The notes beneath the pieces are model-generated. The model was not told where the DNA came from, did no database searches, and saw only the letters and a program-made list of their open reading frames with translations. This document shows positions 45,227 through 54,230 of a stretch of DNA of 64,000 nt, one piece after another. The position numbers were made by a program, and so were the translations under genes. The stretch comes from Microbacterium sp. cf332 (GTDB taxonomy: Bacteria; Actinomycetota; Actinomycetes; Actinomycetales; Microbacteriaceae). Numbering within the stretch: position 1 is the first letter of the stretch; each line of letters starts with the position of its first letter. The stretch is from assembly GCF_900102175.1 (NCBI RefSeq), contig NZ_FNKN01000001.1, forward strand, positions 1,240,001-1,304,000, written 5' to 3'.

Positions 45227-45922
45227 ATGACGCAGACGCATCTCATCACCGGGGCGGGGTCCGGCATCGGACTCGCGGTCGCCCGGCGCCTCGCAGCTCG
45301 CGGCGACCGGCTCGTGCTCGTGGCGCGGAACCCCGAGCGCGCCGACGAGCTCGCCGCGCTCGTCCCCGGCGCTGTCGCCCTCGCCGCCGACCTGCGCCAT
45401 CCCGGCTCGCTCGCCGAGGCGCTCGCGGGCGACGTTCTGCCCGACCGCATCGACACGGTCGTCCACGGGGCCGGGATCGTCGAGCTCGGGCCGGTCGCCG
45501 ATCTGCCGGTGACCGCGTGGACCGAACAGCTCACCGTCAACCTGGTGTCGGCGGCGGAGCTGACGCGTCTCGCGCTGCCGGCCGTCCGCACCGCTCGCGG
45601 GCAGATCCTGTTCGTCAACTCGGGCGCCGGCCTCACCGCGCACCCGGGATGGAGCGCGTACGCCGCGTCGAAGCACGGGCTGAAGGCTCTCGCCGACGCG
45701 CTGCGCGGCGAGGAGGGCGTTCACGGCGTCCGCGTCACGAGCGTGTACCCCGGCCGCACCGCCACGCCGATGCAGGAAGAGGTGCACCGCCAGGAGGGAC
45801 GCGACTACGACGCCGCGGCCTTCATCGACCCGGAGTCGGTCGCGACGACCGTGCTGGCGGCCCTCGACCTGCCGCGTGACGCCCTCGTCCCCGACGTGTC
45901 GGTCCGGCCGGGACCGCGGTGA
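45227..45922 (+). CDS. SDR family oxidoreductase
   Basis: 231 aa Rossmann short-chain dehydrogenase. LITGAGSGIGLAVARRLA is the cofactor motif, VVHGAGIVE the NNAG equivalent, and the catalytic Ser in FVNSGAG is followed by YAASKHGLKAL with Tyr and Lys. NADP preference is suggested by the VARN stretch. Its stop overlaps the start of the first glycosyltransferase (GTGA), placing it at the head of the glycan operon. ATG at 45227 follows GGAGG closely. Confidence 0.9.
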   Translation: MTQTHLITGAGSGIGLAVARRLAARGDRLVLVARNPERADELAALVPGAVALAADLRHPGSLAEALAGDVLPDRIDTVVHGAGIVELGPVADLPVTAWTEQLTVNLVSAAELTRLALPAVRTARGQILFVNSGAGLTAHPGWSAYAASKHGLKALADALRGEEGVHGVRVTSVYPGRTATPMQEEVHRQEGRDYDAAAFIDPESVATTVLAALDLPRDALVPDVSVRPGPR

Positions 45923-47388
45923 CGGTGCGCATGGCCGGACCCGACCTGCCACACGGGCGACACCTCGCCCTGACGTGGGGCATCGCCGCGCCCTACGGGG
46001 GGATGACGACCGCACTGCTCGATCGCAGCCGTCTGTTCGCCGCCGCCGGCACCTCCGTGGACGTGCTCACCCTCGACGACCGCGCCTGGCCGCTCGACCC
46101 CGTGGCCGTGCCGGGCGCCGCCGGCGTGCGGATCCGGAACCTGTACGACTGGGCTCGCTTCGGAACCGTCGCTCCGGCGGGCACGCCGCCCGACGCACCG
46201 GCACCGCTCGACCCCGCGGACGACGACGTGCTGGTGGACGCCGCCGACGGCGTGGAACTGCGGCGGCTGCGTCTCGCCGACGACGGCAAGCCACGCGACA
46301 TCGACCACCTGCGAGCCGACGGGACGATCGCGCTGTCGGAACGTCGCGTCGGCAAGCGCGGCCGGACCCTGCTGGCACGCGACACGACCGGGCGCCCGGT
46401 ACGGTCGTGGCGCCGCCGCTACGATCTCTACGCCGATTGGCTCGACGACCTCATCGGCGGCGACGAGGCGTTCCTCATCGTCGACAGCAAGACCGTCGCG
46501 CCCTTCGCGGCGGGGTACCACCGCCGTCGGGTGACGACGGTGCACGTCGTCCACGGTTCGCACCGCGGACCGACCCCGGGCTCGGTCCGCGCCTCGCGGC
46601 AACCGGTGTTCTCGCGGCTGACCGACTTCGACGCCGTCGCCTTCGCCACCGAGGCGCAGGCGGTAGACGTCCGCGCGATCGTCGGCCCCGGACCGTTCCT
46701 GACCAACGTCGCCCACCCGGTACGGACGATCGATCCCGCGGCACTGCCCGCCGACACCGACCGCGGCGGGGCCGTGGTCATCGCACGGCTCGAGCCGATC
46801 AAACGGATCGAGGACGCGGTCGCGGCGATGCTCGAGGTGCATGGCACGGCGGCAGCCGACATCCCCCTGGACGTGTACGGCACGGGCTCGCGCGCCGGCG
46901 AGCTGGCAGCGCTCGCCTCGGACGACCCCCTGATCCGCTTCCACGGTCACACGGACGACCCCGCGGGCGCGCTGGGCGCGGCCGGTGTGCTGCTGCTGAC
47001 CAGCAGATCCGAGGCCTTCGGCCTCGTGCTGCTCGAGGCGATGGCCGCAGGATGCCTGCCGATCGCCTACGACATCGCGTACGGTCCGGCCGAGCTCATC
47101 CGCCACGGTGTGAACGGATGGCTCGTGCCCGAGGGCGACGTCGCAGCGCTCGCCGACGCCGTCCGCGCCGCCGCCGCGCTCGAACCCGCGCGACGGGCGG
47201 GGATGCGCGAGCAGGCGAGGGCAACGGCGGCCGAGTACGACGACGTCCGCATCCGCCGGCGCTGGGCGGCCGTGCTGCGCGCCGCGCGCCGTCGACGGCG
47301 GGTGCGCGGCGGGGCGCGGCGTGTACTCGCCGCCGCGCGCAGGATCGCGGCGGCCGCGAAGCGACGGGTGCCGCGCCCGCGCCGATAA
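45919..47388 (+). CDS. Glycosyltransferase, GT4-like
   Basis: 489 aa. C-terminal GT-B half: VVIARLEPIKRIEDAVAAM then FHGHTDDPAGALGAAGVLLLTSRSEAFGLVLLEAMAAGCLPIAYD, with the donor-binding E-x7-E region SEAFGLVLLE. N-terminal half with GGMTTALLDRSRL. Architecture resembles TagE/GtfA-like glucosyltransferases. The C-terminus is strongly basic (RRRRRV...KRRVPRPRR), suggesting membrane-surface binding. Cytoplasmic; adds sugar to a lipid, polymer or protein acceptor. Confidence 0.87.
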   Translation: MTVRMAGPDLPHGRHLALTWGIAAPYGGMTTALLDRSRLFAAAGTSVDVLTLDDRAWPLDPVAVPGAAGVRIRNLYDWARFGTVAPAGTPPDAPAPLDPADDDVLVDAADGVELRRLRLADDGKPRDIDHLRADGTIALSERRVGKRGRTLLARDTTGRPVRSWRRRYDLYADWLDDLIGGDEAFLIVDSKTVAPFAAGYHRRRVTTVHVVHGSHRGPTPGSVRASRQPVFSRLTDFDAVAFATEAQAVDVRAIVGPGPFLTNVAHPVRTIDPAALPADTDRGGAVVIARLEPIKRIEDAVAAMLEVHGTAAADIPLDVYGTGSRAGELAALASDDPLIRFHGHTDDPAGALGAAGVLLLTSRSEAFGLVLLEAMAAGCLPIAYDIAYGPAELIRHGVNGWLVPEGDVAALADAVRAAAALEPARRAGMREQARATAAEYDDVRIRRRWAAVLRAARRRRRVRGGARRVLAAARRIAAAAKRRVPRPRR

Positions 47389-47393
47389 CCCTC

Positions 47394-47419
47394 GCTGCCC
47401 CGGCTCGTCAAGGGGCAGC
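47394..47419 (+). terminator. Hairpin after the first glycosyltransferase
   Basis: GCTGCCCC (47394-47401) pairs with GGGGCAGC (47412-47419); no T-tract. It precedes the third DUF7882-like gene. Confidence 0.4.
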
Positions 47420-47473
47420 CCGAACGCCCGCCGTCGGGTGCACCCTGTCGGGGCACGAGGGAGGCGGGTGCCG

Positions 47474-47776
47474 ATGGGAAGACTCCGATACGGATCGAAT
47501 CACTCCGCCGTCGCCATGCCCGATGACCTGCTGGCCCACCTCCAGCTCGTCATCGCCACGAAGCTCGGCGAGGGCGAGGGCTTCACGGTGAGCTGGTCGC
47601 ACGGCGACGGACGCGGGCGGACGATCATCTGGCTCGAGCGGTCCATTCCGCTGCGGTTCGACTTCACCTCACCGCGTCCCGTGCCCACCGACCCGCGACG
47701 CATCCGCACCATGCTGACCGAGGCCAATTCGGTCGGCGGGCTCGCGCTCGGCACCCTCCCGATCGACATCTCATGA
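47474..47776 (+). CDS. DUF7882-like small protein (copy 3)
   Basis: 100 aa. MGRLRYGSNHSAVAMPDDLLAHL and VIATKLGEGEGFTVSW clearly match copies 1 and 2, with SIPLRFDF corresponding to their PxxP strand. The ATG at 47474 follows GAGGGAGG. Its stop overlaps the start of the next glycosyltransferase (ATGA at 47773), so unlike the other two copies it is in an operon with glycan enzymes and has no MarR neighbour. Confidence 0.85.
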   Translation: MGRLRYGSNHSAVAMPDDLLAHLQLVIATKLGEGEGFTVSWSHGDGRGRTIIWLERSIPLRFDFTSPRPVPTDPRRIRTMLTEANSVGGLALGTLPIDIS

Positions 47777-49014
47777 CCGGCGAGACCGCTCAGACCGCGC
47801 AGCGTTGGCTCGTCGCGACCCCCGAGTACGCCGGAATCACCGGGTACACCGGCGGCATCGGCCGCCACTACGCCGCCCTCCTGCCCGCACTCGTCCGTCA
47901 GGGGGTCGCGGTGGATCTCGCTCTCGAGCCGGACGCCGGGTCGGACATCGGCGTCGATCGACCGTCCGCCGACCCCGGCCACGGTGTGCGGCTGGTCGAC
48001 GACGGCGGGGCGGCGCGGCACCGTCGGGGCGACCACGGCGCGCGGCGGGTACGACGCGCGTACCTCGCCGGCGGCGGGTACGACGTCGTCTTCGCGCCCG
48101 AGTGGGCGGGACTCGCCGCGAGTCTGCCCCGATCCGCCCCGCTGCTGACGAACCTCGCGACCGGCGTCCGGCTCGCCGACGAGGTGTCGGGCCTCTCCCC
48201 CGAGAGGATGCCCCTCGCGACGCGTCTCCCGCGTGCGCGCCAGGCTGCCGCGGAACGGCGGCAGCTGTACCGGTCGACCGGACTGATCGCGATCTCGTCG
48301 GCGATGCTCGCGCGGACCAGCGCCCTGTATCCCGGGCTGCCGCCGGCGCGCGTCGTCCGCAACTGCATCGACGTCGAGGCCGTCGCGACCGCGGCGGTGC
48401 GCGCCGACACGCCGGCAGCGTGGCCGGAGCCCGATGGCCCGATCGTGCTGTTCGTCGGCCGCAGCGAGCGACGTAAGGGCGTGGAGGACGCCTTCGCCGC
48501 GTTCGCGACGGTGCACCGCGACCTTCCCCGCGCCCGACTCGTGCTGGTCGGCGCCGGTGCCGACGCGCGCTACGAGCCGACGCGCGCGGCTCTGCTCGAG
48601 AAGCTGCCCCCGTCGGCCCGCGACCGGGTCGTGTGGCTCGGGCACGTCGGGGGCGACGAGCTGTACGGCGCGATCGCGCGGGCGGATGTCGCGCTGTGCC
48701 CGTCGCGCTGGGAGGGCTTCGGCAACGCGGCTCTCGAGGTCAAGGCCGCCGGCACTCCGCTGATCGTGACCTCGGGCAGCGGCTACGACGACTTCTGCAC
48801 CGACGGCCGGGACTGTCAGAGCGTGCCGCCCGCCGACCCCGATCGCCTCGCCGCCGCGATCACCGTGGCGCTGCGGCATCCGTCCTGGGCGCGGACGCTG
48901 GCCGAGCACGCGCGGGCCCAGGTCGCGGAGTTCGCCCCCGACCCGGTGGCGGCCGATCTGTTGGCCGCGGCGAGCGGACTCCTGCCGTCGCGTCGGGTGC
49001 CCGCCCGCGTCTGA
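47773..49014 (+). CDS. Glycosyltransferase family 4
   Basis: 413 aa GT-B fold. N-terminal GYTGGIGRHYAALLPAL binds acceptor and starts the first Rossmann domain; the C-terminal half has IVLFVGRSERRKGVEDAFAAF and ALCPSRWEGFGNAALEVKAAGTPLIV with the E-x7-E-like EGFGNAALE. Translation is coupled to the DUF7882-like gene. It abuts the convergent GT2 gene with no spacer. Acceptor and sugar unknown. Confidence 0.9.
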   Translation: MTGETAQTAQRWLVATPEYAGITGYTGGIGRHYAALLPALVRQGVAVDLALEPDAGSDIGVDRPSADPGHGVRLVDDGGAARHRRGDHGARRVRRAYLAGGGYDVVFAPEWAGLAASLPRSAPLLTNLATGVRLADEVSGLSPERMPLATRLPRARQAAAERRQLYRSTGLIAISSAMLARTSALYPGLPPARVVRNCIDVEAVATAAVRADTPAAWPEPDGPIVLFVGRSERRKGVEDAFAAFATVHRDLPRARLVLVGAGADARYEPTRAALLEKLPPSARDRVVWLGHVGGDELYGAIARADVALCPSRWEGFGNAALEVKAAGTPLIVTSGSGYDDFCTDGRDCQSVPPADPDRLAAAITVALRHPSWARTLAEHARAQVAEFAPDPVAADLLAAASGLLPSRRVPARV

Positions 49015-49824
49015 TCAGACGGGAACGCGGCGCCAGCCGCCGCCCTCGGCGGATGCGTCGCGTTCGATCGCCCCGCCGGCCGCGAACGCCTCGAGCCAAC
49101 CGGTCATCGGCCACTCGCCCCACTTGCGCGCGAACAGGGCGCCGTTGCGCAGGATGTCGTCGAGGTGCTGCCACGGCGGCGACGACGTCTCGTGGTACTG
49201 GTGGTACGCGTCGGCGCCGCCTACCCACATCATCGGCACGCCCCCGGCGCGGAGCGAGAACGCGAAGTCGGTGTCCTCTCCCCCGTATCCCTCGTACGCC
49301 TCGTCGAAGCCGCCGATCTGCCGCCACACATCGGATGCGGTCGCGAACGACAGCGACCAGAACAGCGGATAGTCCGCCGGCGCGGCTGGCTGCACGACGC
49401 CCGGCTCCGGGGCCGGGCGGGCGGCGTGGGGCGCGGTCGCCGCGCGCAGGGACGCCGGATCGAGTCCGGCTCCCGCGGCGAGGTAGGTGACGGGACCGCA
49501 CAGCACGGCCATCGGATGAGACGCCGCCGCGCTGCGGTAGCGCTCGATGAGCTCGGGGCCGGGGACGCAGTCGGCGTCGAGGAAGACGAGCAGACGCGCG
49601 CCCAGCGCCTCGGCGGCTCGGGCACCGGCGTTGCGCGCGGCCGCGAGCCGGAGCCCGTCGGCACCCGGAGGAACGTGGACGACGCACTCGGCGTCGAGGT
49701 CGGGCGCCTCGTCGTCGCCGATCCACACCACCACGCGCGGCACTCCCGCGGTCGCGCGCAGCTGGTTGCGCAGGTGGGCCAGCCGCGGCGCGGAGCAGAG
49801 CGTGACGACGGCGACCTCGTTCAT
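49015..49824 (-). CDS. Glycosyltransferase family 2
   Basis: 269 aa GT-A fold. VAVVTLCSAPRLAHLRNQL, LRLAAARNAGARAAEALGARLLVFLDADCVPG with the DxD-type FLDAD, and GFDEAYEGYGGEDTDFAFSL with the catalytic ED region. Ends in a galactosyltransferase-like W-rich tail. The ATG at 49824 overlaps the stop of the upstream gene. Last of a four-gene operon of glycosyltransferases on this strand. Confidence 0.9.
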   Translation of the reverse strand: MNEVAVVTLCSAPRLAHLRNQLRATAGVPRVVVWIGDDEAPDLDAECVVHVPPGADGLRLAAARNAGARAAEALGARLLVFLDADCVPGPELIERYRSAAASHPMAVLCGPVTYLAAGAGLDPASLRAATAPHAARPAPEPGVVQPAAPADYPLFWSLSFATASDVWRQIGGFDEAYEGYGGEDTDFAFSLRAGGVPMMWVGGADAYHQYHETSSPPWQHLDDILRNGALFARKWGEWPMTGWLEAFAAGGAIERDASAEGGGWRRVPV

Positions 49825-50834
49825 GATCGGCCCCCCGCGCCGGTCTCCGCGAGGATAACCTCGGCCGCGCGCTCCGCGGCTCCGTCGATCCGCCATACGC
49901 CCCAGTCGTCACCGAGGGCGGCTGCCGCGTCGAGGAGCCCGGGCCACCGCTCCGCGGCGGGCCAGGTGTCCACCGTGACGGCCAGCCCCGCATGCCCCAG
50001 GGCTCGGGCCGTGGCGCGCTGCTCCGCGAACGGCCGATCCTGGGGGATCACGATCGCGGGCGCCGCGGCGGCGGCGAGATCGGCGACGGCGTTCTGACCG
50101 CACCACGACACGACGACGGATGCCGTCGTCAGCGCGTCCCAGGGGTCGGCACTCCACTGCGCCCCGCCGGCGCCGAGCGTGCGCCAGGGCCGTGCGGTCG
50201 CGCGCTCGGCGTCGGCGATGTCCGCCTCGGACACGTCGCTCCCGCCCCCGCCCCCGAGCAGGACGACCGTGCCGTCGGAACCGCGCGAGGCGGGCCGTGG
50301 GCGTCCCGCGAACCGTGAGATGCCGCCGACGAAGACGACGCGGTCGCCCAGAGCCGTCAGGTGCGCGGGCGCGTAGACACCGTCGGGCCACGGCGCGACG
50401 ACCCGGTTGGCGGCGGCGAACGCGAGGCGATGCGGCTCGTCGACGCGGTCACCGGGCTGGGTGATGATGACGACCGGCACGCCGAGCAGGCGCAGGAACA
50501 GGGTGACCTCGGCCGAGACGTCGACCACCACGGCCCCGATGCGGCCCGTCGCGACCGCCGCCGCCATCGCGGCGAGCCGCGCACGATGGCCCTCGTGCCG
50601 CAGCGGAGCCCAGTGCAGGAGGCCGCCGGCCGTGGGGTCGTCGGCGGGAAGGGTCGGCTGCGGGTCGTCATCGCGCGGCAGCGCCACCCACGAGACGTTC
50701 GCCGGCAGCCCGGTCGGCTCGGCGAGCGAGCTGAAGCAGACGACGTCGAGGGGCAGGTGCGCGGCGATCGCGAGCATCCGGGTGAGGTGCCCGCGCCCGT
50801 GATGGTGGACGTACCAGCCGAGGCGATCCGTCAT
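49821..50834 (-). CDS. MurG/MGT-like glycosyltransferase
   Basis: 337 aa GT-B fold. LGWYVHHHGRGHLTRMLAIAAHL is the GxGH-type N-terminal motif of GT28/MGT-like enzymes; the C-terminal half has VVLLGGGGGSD and SWCGQNAVADLAAAAAPAIVIPQDRPFAEQRATARAL, the nucleotide-sugar-binding region. Both ends overlap neighbours by four nt. The substrate cannot be told; not murG itself, since no dcw genes are near. Confidence 0.87.
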   Translation of the reverse strand: MTDRLGWYVHHHGRGHLTRMLAIAAHLPLDVVCFSSLAEPTGLPANVSWVALPRDDDPQPTLPADDPTAGGLLHWAPLRHEGHRARLAAMAAAVATGRIGAVVVDVSAEVTLFLRLLGVPVVIITQPGDRVDEPHRLAFAAANRVVAPWPDGVYAPAHLTALGDRVVFVGGISRFAGRPRPASRGSDGTVVLLGGGGGSDVSEADIADAERATARPWRTLGAGGAQWSADPWDALTTASVVVSWCGQNAVADLAAAAAPAIVIPQDRPFAEQRATARALGHAGLAVTVDTWPAAERWPGLLDAAAALGDDWGVWRIDGAAERAAEVILAETGAGGRS

Positions 50835-51949
50835 GCCGGGAGCTCGGCGGGCGCGGCCTCCGCGCTCAGCGCGCCGAAGACCTCTTCGAGCGCCGTCGTC
50901 CGGGCGTCCAGCGAGAAGCACTCGACGGCACGGGCCCGGACAGCGGCGCGGAACAGCGGGTCGCCGGCCCGGTCCCAGACCTCCTCCACGGCCTCCGCCA
51001 TCGCCGCGACGTCGCCGGCGCCGACCAGCCTCATCCCCACGCTCGCCGCCGCGATCTCGGGGACCCCGCCGACGGCGAAGCCGACGACCGGGGTGCCGCA
51101 CATGAGAGCCTCCGGCCCGACCAGTCCGAACGGCTCGGCCCAGGCCGGAGTGGCGAGCGCGACGGCCGACCGTCCCACGAGCTCGGCGAGACCCGACGGG
51201 TCGAGCTCGCCGACGAAGGTGATGTCATCACCCAGCAGCGGCCCGAAGACCTCCTCGGCGTACGCGCGGTCGCCGACCCGACCGGCGATCGTGAGACGCC
51301 GTCCCAGGGCGCGCGCGACGGCGATCGCGAGGTGCGGCGCCTTCTCCGGCACGATGCGGCCGAACCAGACGAGCTCGTCGCCGCCGGGGCCCGCCGCCCA
51401 CACCCGGGGATCGACGCCGTTCGACAGGAGCGCAGACGCGACGCCGGCGTGCTGCCATTCGCGCCGGGTGTGCTCGCTCACCGAGAGGAAGATGCTGCCG
51501 CGACCCGCTGCCGCATGGTGGGCGCGCACGAAATCGTCGTCGACGGGGGTGTGCAGGGTCGTCACCATCGGCACATCGAGCTGCGGGGCCATCTGCAGGG
51601 GCAGCGCGTGCAAGCAGTGGTTGGAGATGACGTCGAAGTCGCCGGCCCGCGCGCCGATCGTCTCGAGTGCCCGGCGCAGCATGGGCACGCTCAGCGTCTC
51701 GTACGCGGGCGGATAGGTCTTGTCCGTGCGTGCCGCACCGGCGTCCCACGCCAGCTCGGGCATCTCCCACACGCTGCCGCTCTCGACGTGCTCCGAGCCC
51801 GTGACCGCGACGACGGTCACCTCATGGCCGCGCGCCCGCAGCGCCTCGACCTCCGACCACACCGCAGCCTCGAGACCGCCCGCGTGCGGCCGGCGGATGG
51901 GGAACCGCAGCGGGGCGATCACGGCGATGCGCAGCACGGAGCCGCTCAC
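50831..51949 (-). CDS. Glycosyltransferase family 4
   Basis: 372 aa. RIAVIAPLRFPIRRPHAGGLEAAVWSEVEAL starts the acceptor domain; the donor domain has LVWFGRIVPEKAPHLAIAVA and ALATPAWAEPFGLVGPEALMCGTPVVGF, with EPFGLVGPE as the E-x7-E motif. The GTG start overlaps the stop of the upstream gene by four nt (GTGA). Resembles glycosyltransferases that use UDP- or GDP-sugars; specificity unknown. Confidence 0.9.
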   Translation of the reverse strand: MSGSVLRIAVIAPLRFPIRRPHAGGLEAAVWSEVEALRARGHEVTVVAVTGSEHVESGSVWEMPELAWDAGAARTDKTYPPAYETLSVPMLRRALETIGARAGDFDVISNHCLHALPLQMAPQLDVPMVTTLHTPVDDDFVRAHHAAAGRGSIFLSVSEHTRREWQHAGVASALLSNGVDPRVWAAGPGGDELVWFGRIVPEKAPHLAIAVARALGRRLTIAGRVGDRAYAEEVFGPLLGDDITFVGELDPSGLAELVGRSAVALATPAWAEPFGLVGPEALMCGTPVVGFAVGGVPEIAAASVGMRLVGAGDVAAMAEAVEEVWDRAGDPLFRAAVRARAVECFSLDARTTALEEVFGALSAEAAPAELPA

Positions 51950-53073
51950 GAGGCGCGCTCGCTGCGGAGTCGGCGGTACAGCGCGGCGTGCGCGGTGGCC
52001 GTCGCCGCGTCCTGTTCGCGCCGGTGCGCCCGACGCGCCTCGATGATCTCGGCGCGGGCGATCGACCCGGGCCGGGCGGCCTCGTGACGCGACAGCAGCG
52101 CGTGCAGCGCCTCGGTCAGCGTGTCGACGTCGCCGGGATGGAAGCTGGCCGTCGACGCGTCGTCGTGCTGATCGGAGAAGTGGCCGACATCCGGCGCTGC
52201 GACGGGCACCCCGAGATCCCAGCACAGTTCGAGCCAGCCCGAGTGGCTGCCGTAGCGGTACGGCAGGACGCACACGTCGAGCCCGCCCAACGCCGCGTTC
52301 AGCGCCGCGTCGGGGAGACGGCCCTGCTCGACGAGCACCGCGTACGGGTGACCCGCCACGGCGGCGCGGACCTCGTCGCGGGCGATCTCGTCGCGCACCG
52401 ACCGGTGCATGCGGATCTCCGCTACGGCGTGCCGCCCCTGCTCCCGCAGCCGCTCGACGGCGGCGACGAGGGTGCGGGCGCTCTCCGGACCGTCGGTCCC
52501 GGGACGGAGGTCCTTCAGATGCATCCCGACGCGGAGGTCCTCGCTCAGCGCGACGACCGTCGGCGACGCGCCCTCGCGCAGGATGGCGGGGTGCGGCAGC
52601 ACGACCGCCTCGCGTCCCCACCGTTCGCGCACCTCGGCGGCGGCGCCCGTCGTGAGGGTGATCAGGGCGTCCGCGCAAGGGACGAGTTCGTCGAGCTGCG
52701 CGGCGTAGGGGCGCTGGTCGACGAGCTGGGGATGCGTGAGGTCGTGCACGGTGAAGACGACGACCCAGCCCGCCGCGTGCGCCGCCTCGACGCACGCGGT
52801 GAGGTGCCCGGCCGCGAACGACTCGGTGCCGAAGTGAACGTGCAGGACGTCGGCCCGGTCGCCGTTCGCGCGGATCCAGTCGGGATCGAGGGCCACGGGC
52901 GGCCACCAGACGCCCTCGGCCGCGCCCGGCACCGGCGGGTCGGGGAGCAGCGCGATGCCCGCGGCATCCGTGACGCGCTGGACGTAGGGATGGCCGGCCG
53001 GAACCGCGACGACACGCACGTCGGGCGCGCCGGACATCTCGTCCCGGGGCGCGCTGGCGGTCAGGATGGTCAC
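51946..53073 (-). CDS. Glycosyltransferase-like protein (GT4 type, divergent)
   Basis: 375 aa. DVLHVHFGTESFAAGHLTACVEA and VVFTVHDLTHP are the GT-B N-terminal features; VCVLPYRYGSHSGWLELCWDLGVPVAAPDVG is the donor-side region, though the second Glu of E-x7-E is not conserved. AAGGAGA precedes the GTG at 53073 by five nt. First gene of the minus-strand glycosyltransferase operon, divergent from the 53190 gene across 116 nt. Confidence 0.82.
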   Translation of the reverse strand: MTILTASAPRDEMSGAPDVRVVAVPAGHPYVQRVTDAAGIALLPDPPVPGAAEGVWWPPVALDPDWIRANGDRADVLHVHFGTESFAAGHLTACVEAAHAAGWVVVFTVHDLTHPQLVDQRPYAAQLDELVPCADALITLTTGAAAEVRERWGREAVVLPHPAILREGASPTVVALSEDLRVGMHLKDLRPGTDGPESARTLVAAVERLREQGRHAVAEIRMHRSVRDEIARDEVRAAVAGHPYAVLVEQGRLPDAALNAALGGLDVCVLPYRYGSHSGWLELCWDLGVPVAAPDVGHFSDQHDDASTASFHPGDVDTLTEALHALLSRHEAARPGSIARAEIIEARRAHRREQDAATATAHAALYRRLRSERAS

Positions 53074-53189
53074 GGCTCTCCTTGCTGGACTCCCTCGGAT
53101 GAGGGGGTCTCCGAGTCGGACGCTAGCGGAGCGCGGACCCCCGCGACGTGTACTTGCGCGAAGCACAGGCGAACGGTAACGATGACCGG

Positions 53190-54230
53190 ATGCCCACCGA
53201 TGCCCCAACGCTCTGCCTCGTCTGGGGCCCCGCCGGCCATGGGGTGACCGACTACGGCGCAGACGTCGCCGCCGCCGCGCACCGCCTCGACGCGAGCACG
53301 CGCGTCGTGGCGGTCACCGACCTCGAAGCGGCCCTGCGCGCGGTCGGGGACGGCGAGCGCGTCCACCTGCACGCCACGGACCGGCTGCTGGGCTCGAGCC
53401 TCGAGGATGCCGCCGACGCGGTCGAGACCCTCTCGCGCTCGTGTCGGTTGTCGCTGACGCTCCACGACCTGCCGCAGCACTCGGACGGTGACAAGTACGA
53501 CCGACGGGTCGCGGCCTACCGCCGGTTCTTCCACGCCGTGACGGCTGTCGCGGTCAACAGCGCGCACGAGCTGTCGCTCGTCGCCGAGCACCTCGACCCC
53601 GGACTGCGGCCCGCCGTCATCCCGCTCGGCACGCGCGTGCCCGTCGCCCCCGACAGCCCCGCCGCGACCGCCCCGGCCGATCTGATCGTGCTGATCGCCG
53701 GGTTCGTCTATCCGGGCAAGGGCCACGAAGTCGCGCTGCGCGCGGCTGCGGCCGCCGTCACCTCGCTCCGCGCCGGCGGGCACCCCGTGGGCGACGCCGT
53801 CGTCCGAGCCCTCGGGTCGGCGTCGCCGGGTCACGACGGAGACGTCGACGCCCTCGAGCGCCTGGCCGACGACCTCGGGGCGAGGTTCGAGATCAGCGGC
53901 TTCCTCGACGACGACGAGTTCGCCCGCCGGCTTCGCGACCCCGGCATCCCCGTTGCCGCGCACGAGCACGTGTCGGCGTCGCGGTCGATGCTCGACTGGA
54001 TGGAGGCCGGCCGTCGCCCGCTCATCGTCCGGTCGCGTTACAGCGACGAGATGGACCGGTTGCGCCCCGGCACGTCCACGCTGTTCGATCCGCCCGAGTT
54101 GGCCGATCGCCTCACGGCCGCGTGGCGCGACCCCCGGACAACACGTTTGGCGCCGGGACACCCACTGCGGCCGGATCTCACCGATACGGCAGCGTCGTAC
54201 CTCACCTGGTGGCGCGGGATGTCGCGATGA
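53190..54230 (+). CDS. Glycosyltransferase-like protein (GT4 type)
   Basis: 346 aa. TLCLVWGPAGHGVTDYGADVAAAAHRL opens the first domain; LIVLIAGFVYPGKGHEVALRAAAA and ASRSMLDWMEAGRRPLIV form the donor-binding side. The classical E-x7-E is degenerate, as in its divergent neighbour at 51946. The ATG at 53190 is preferred over one at 53148 because family similarity begins there and an AT-rich stretch lies just upstream. Coupled to the next gene by ATGA. Confidence 0.8.
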   Translation: MPTDAPTLCLVWGPAGHGVTDYGADVAAAAHRLDASTRVVAVTDLEAALRAVGDGERVHLHATDRLLGSSLEDAADAVETLSRSCRLSLTLHDLPQHSDGDKYDRRVAAYRRFFHAVTAVAVNSAHELSLVAEHLDPGLRPAVIPLGTRVPVAPDSPAATAPADLIVLIAGFVYPGKGHEVALRAAAAAVTSLRAGGHPVGDAVVRALGSASPGHDGDVDALERLADDLGARFEISGFLDDDEFARRLRDPGIPVAAHEHVSASRSMLDWMEAGRRPLIVRSRYSDEMDRLRPGTSTLFDPPELADRLTAAWRDPRTTRLAPGHPLRPDLTDTAASYLTWWRGMSR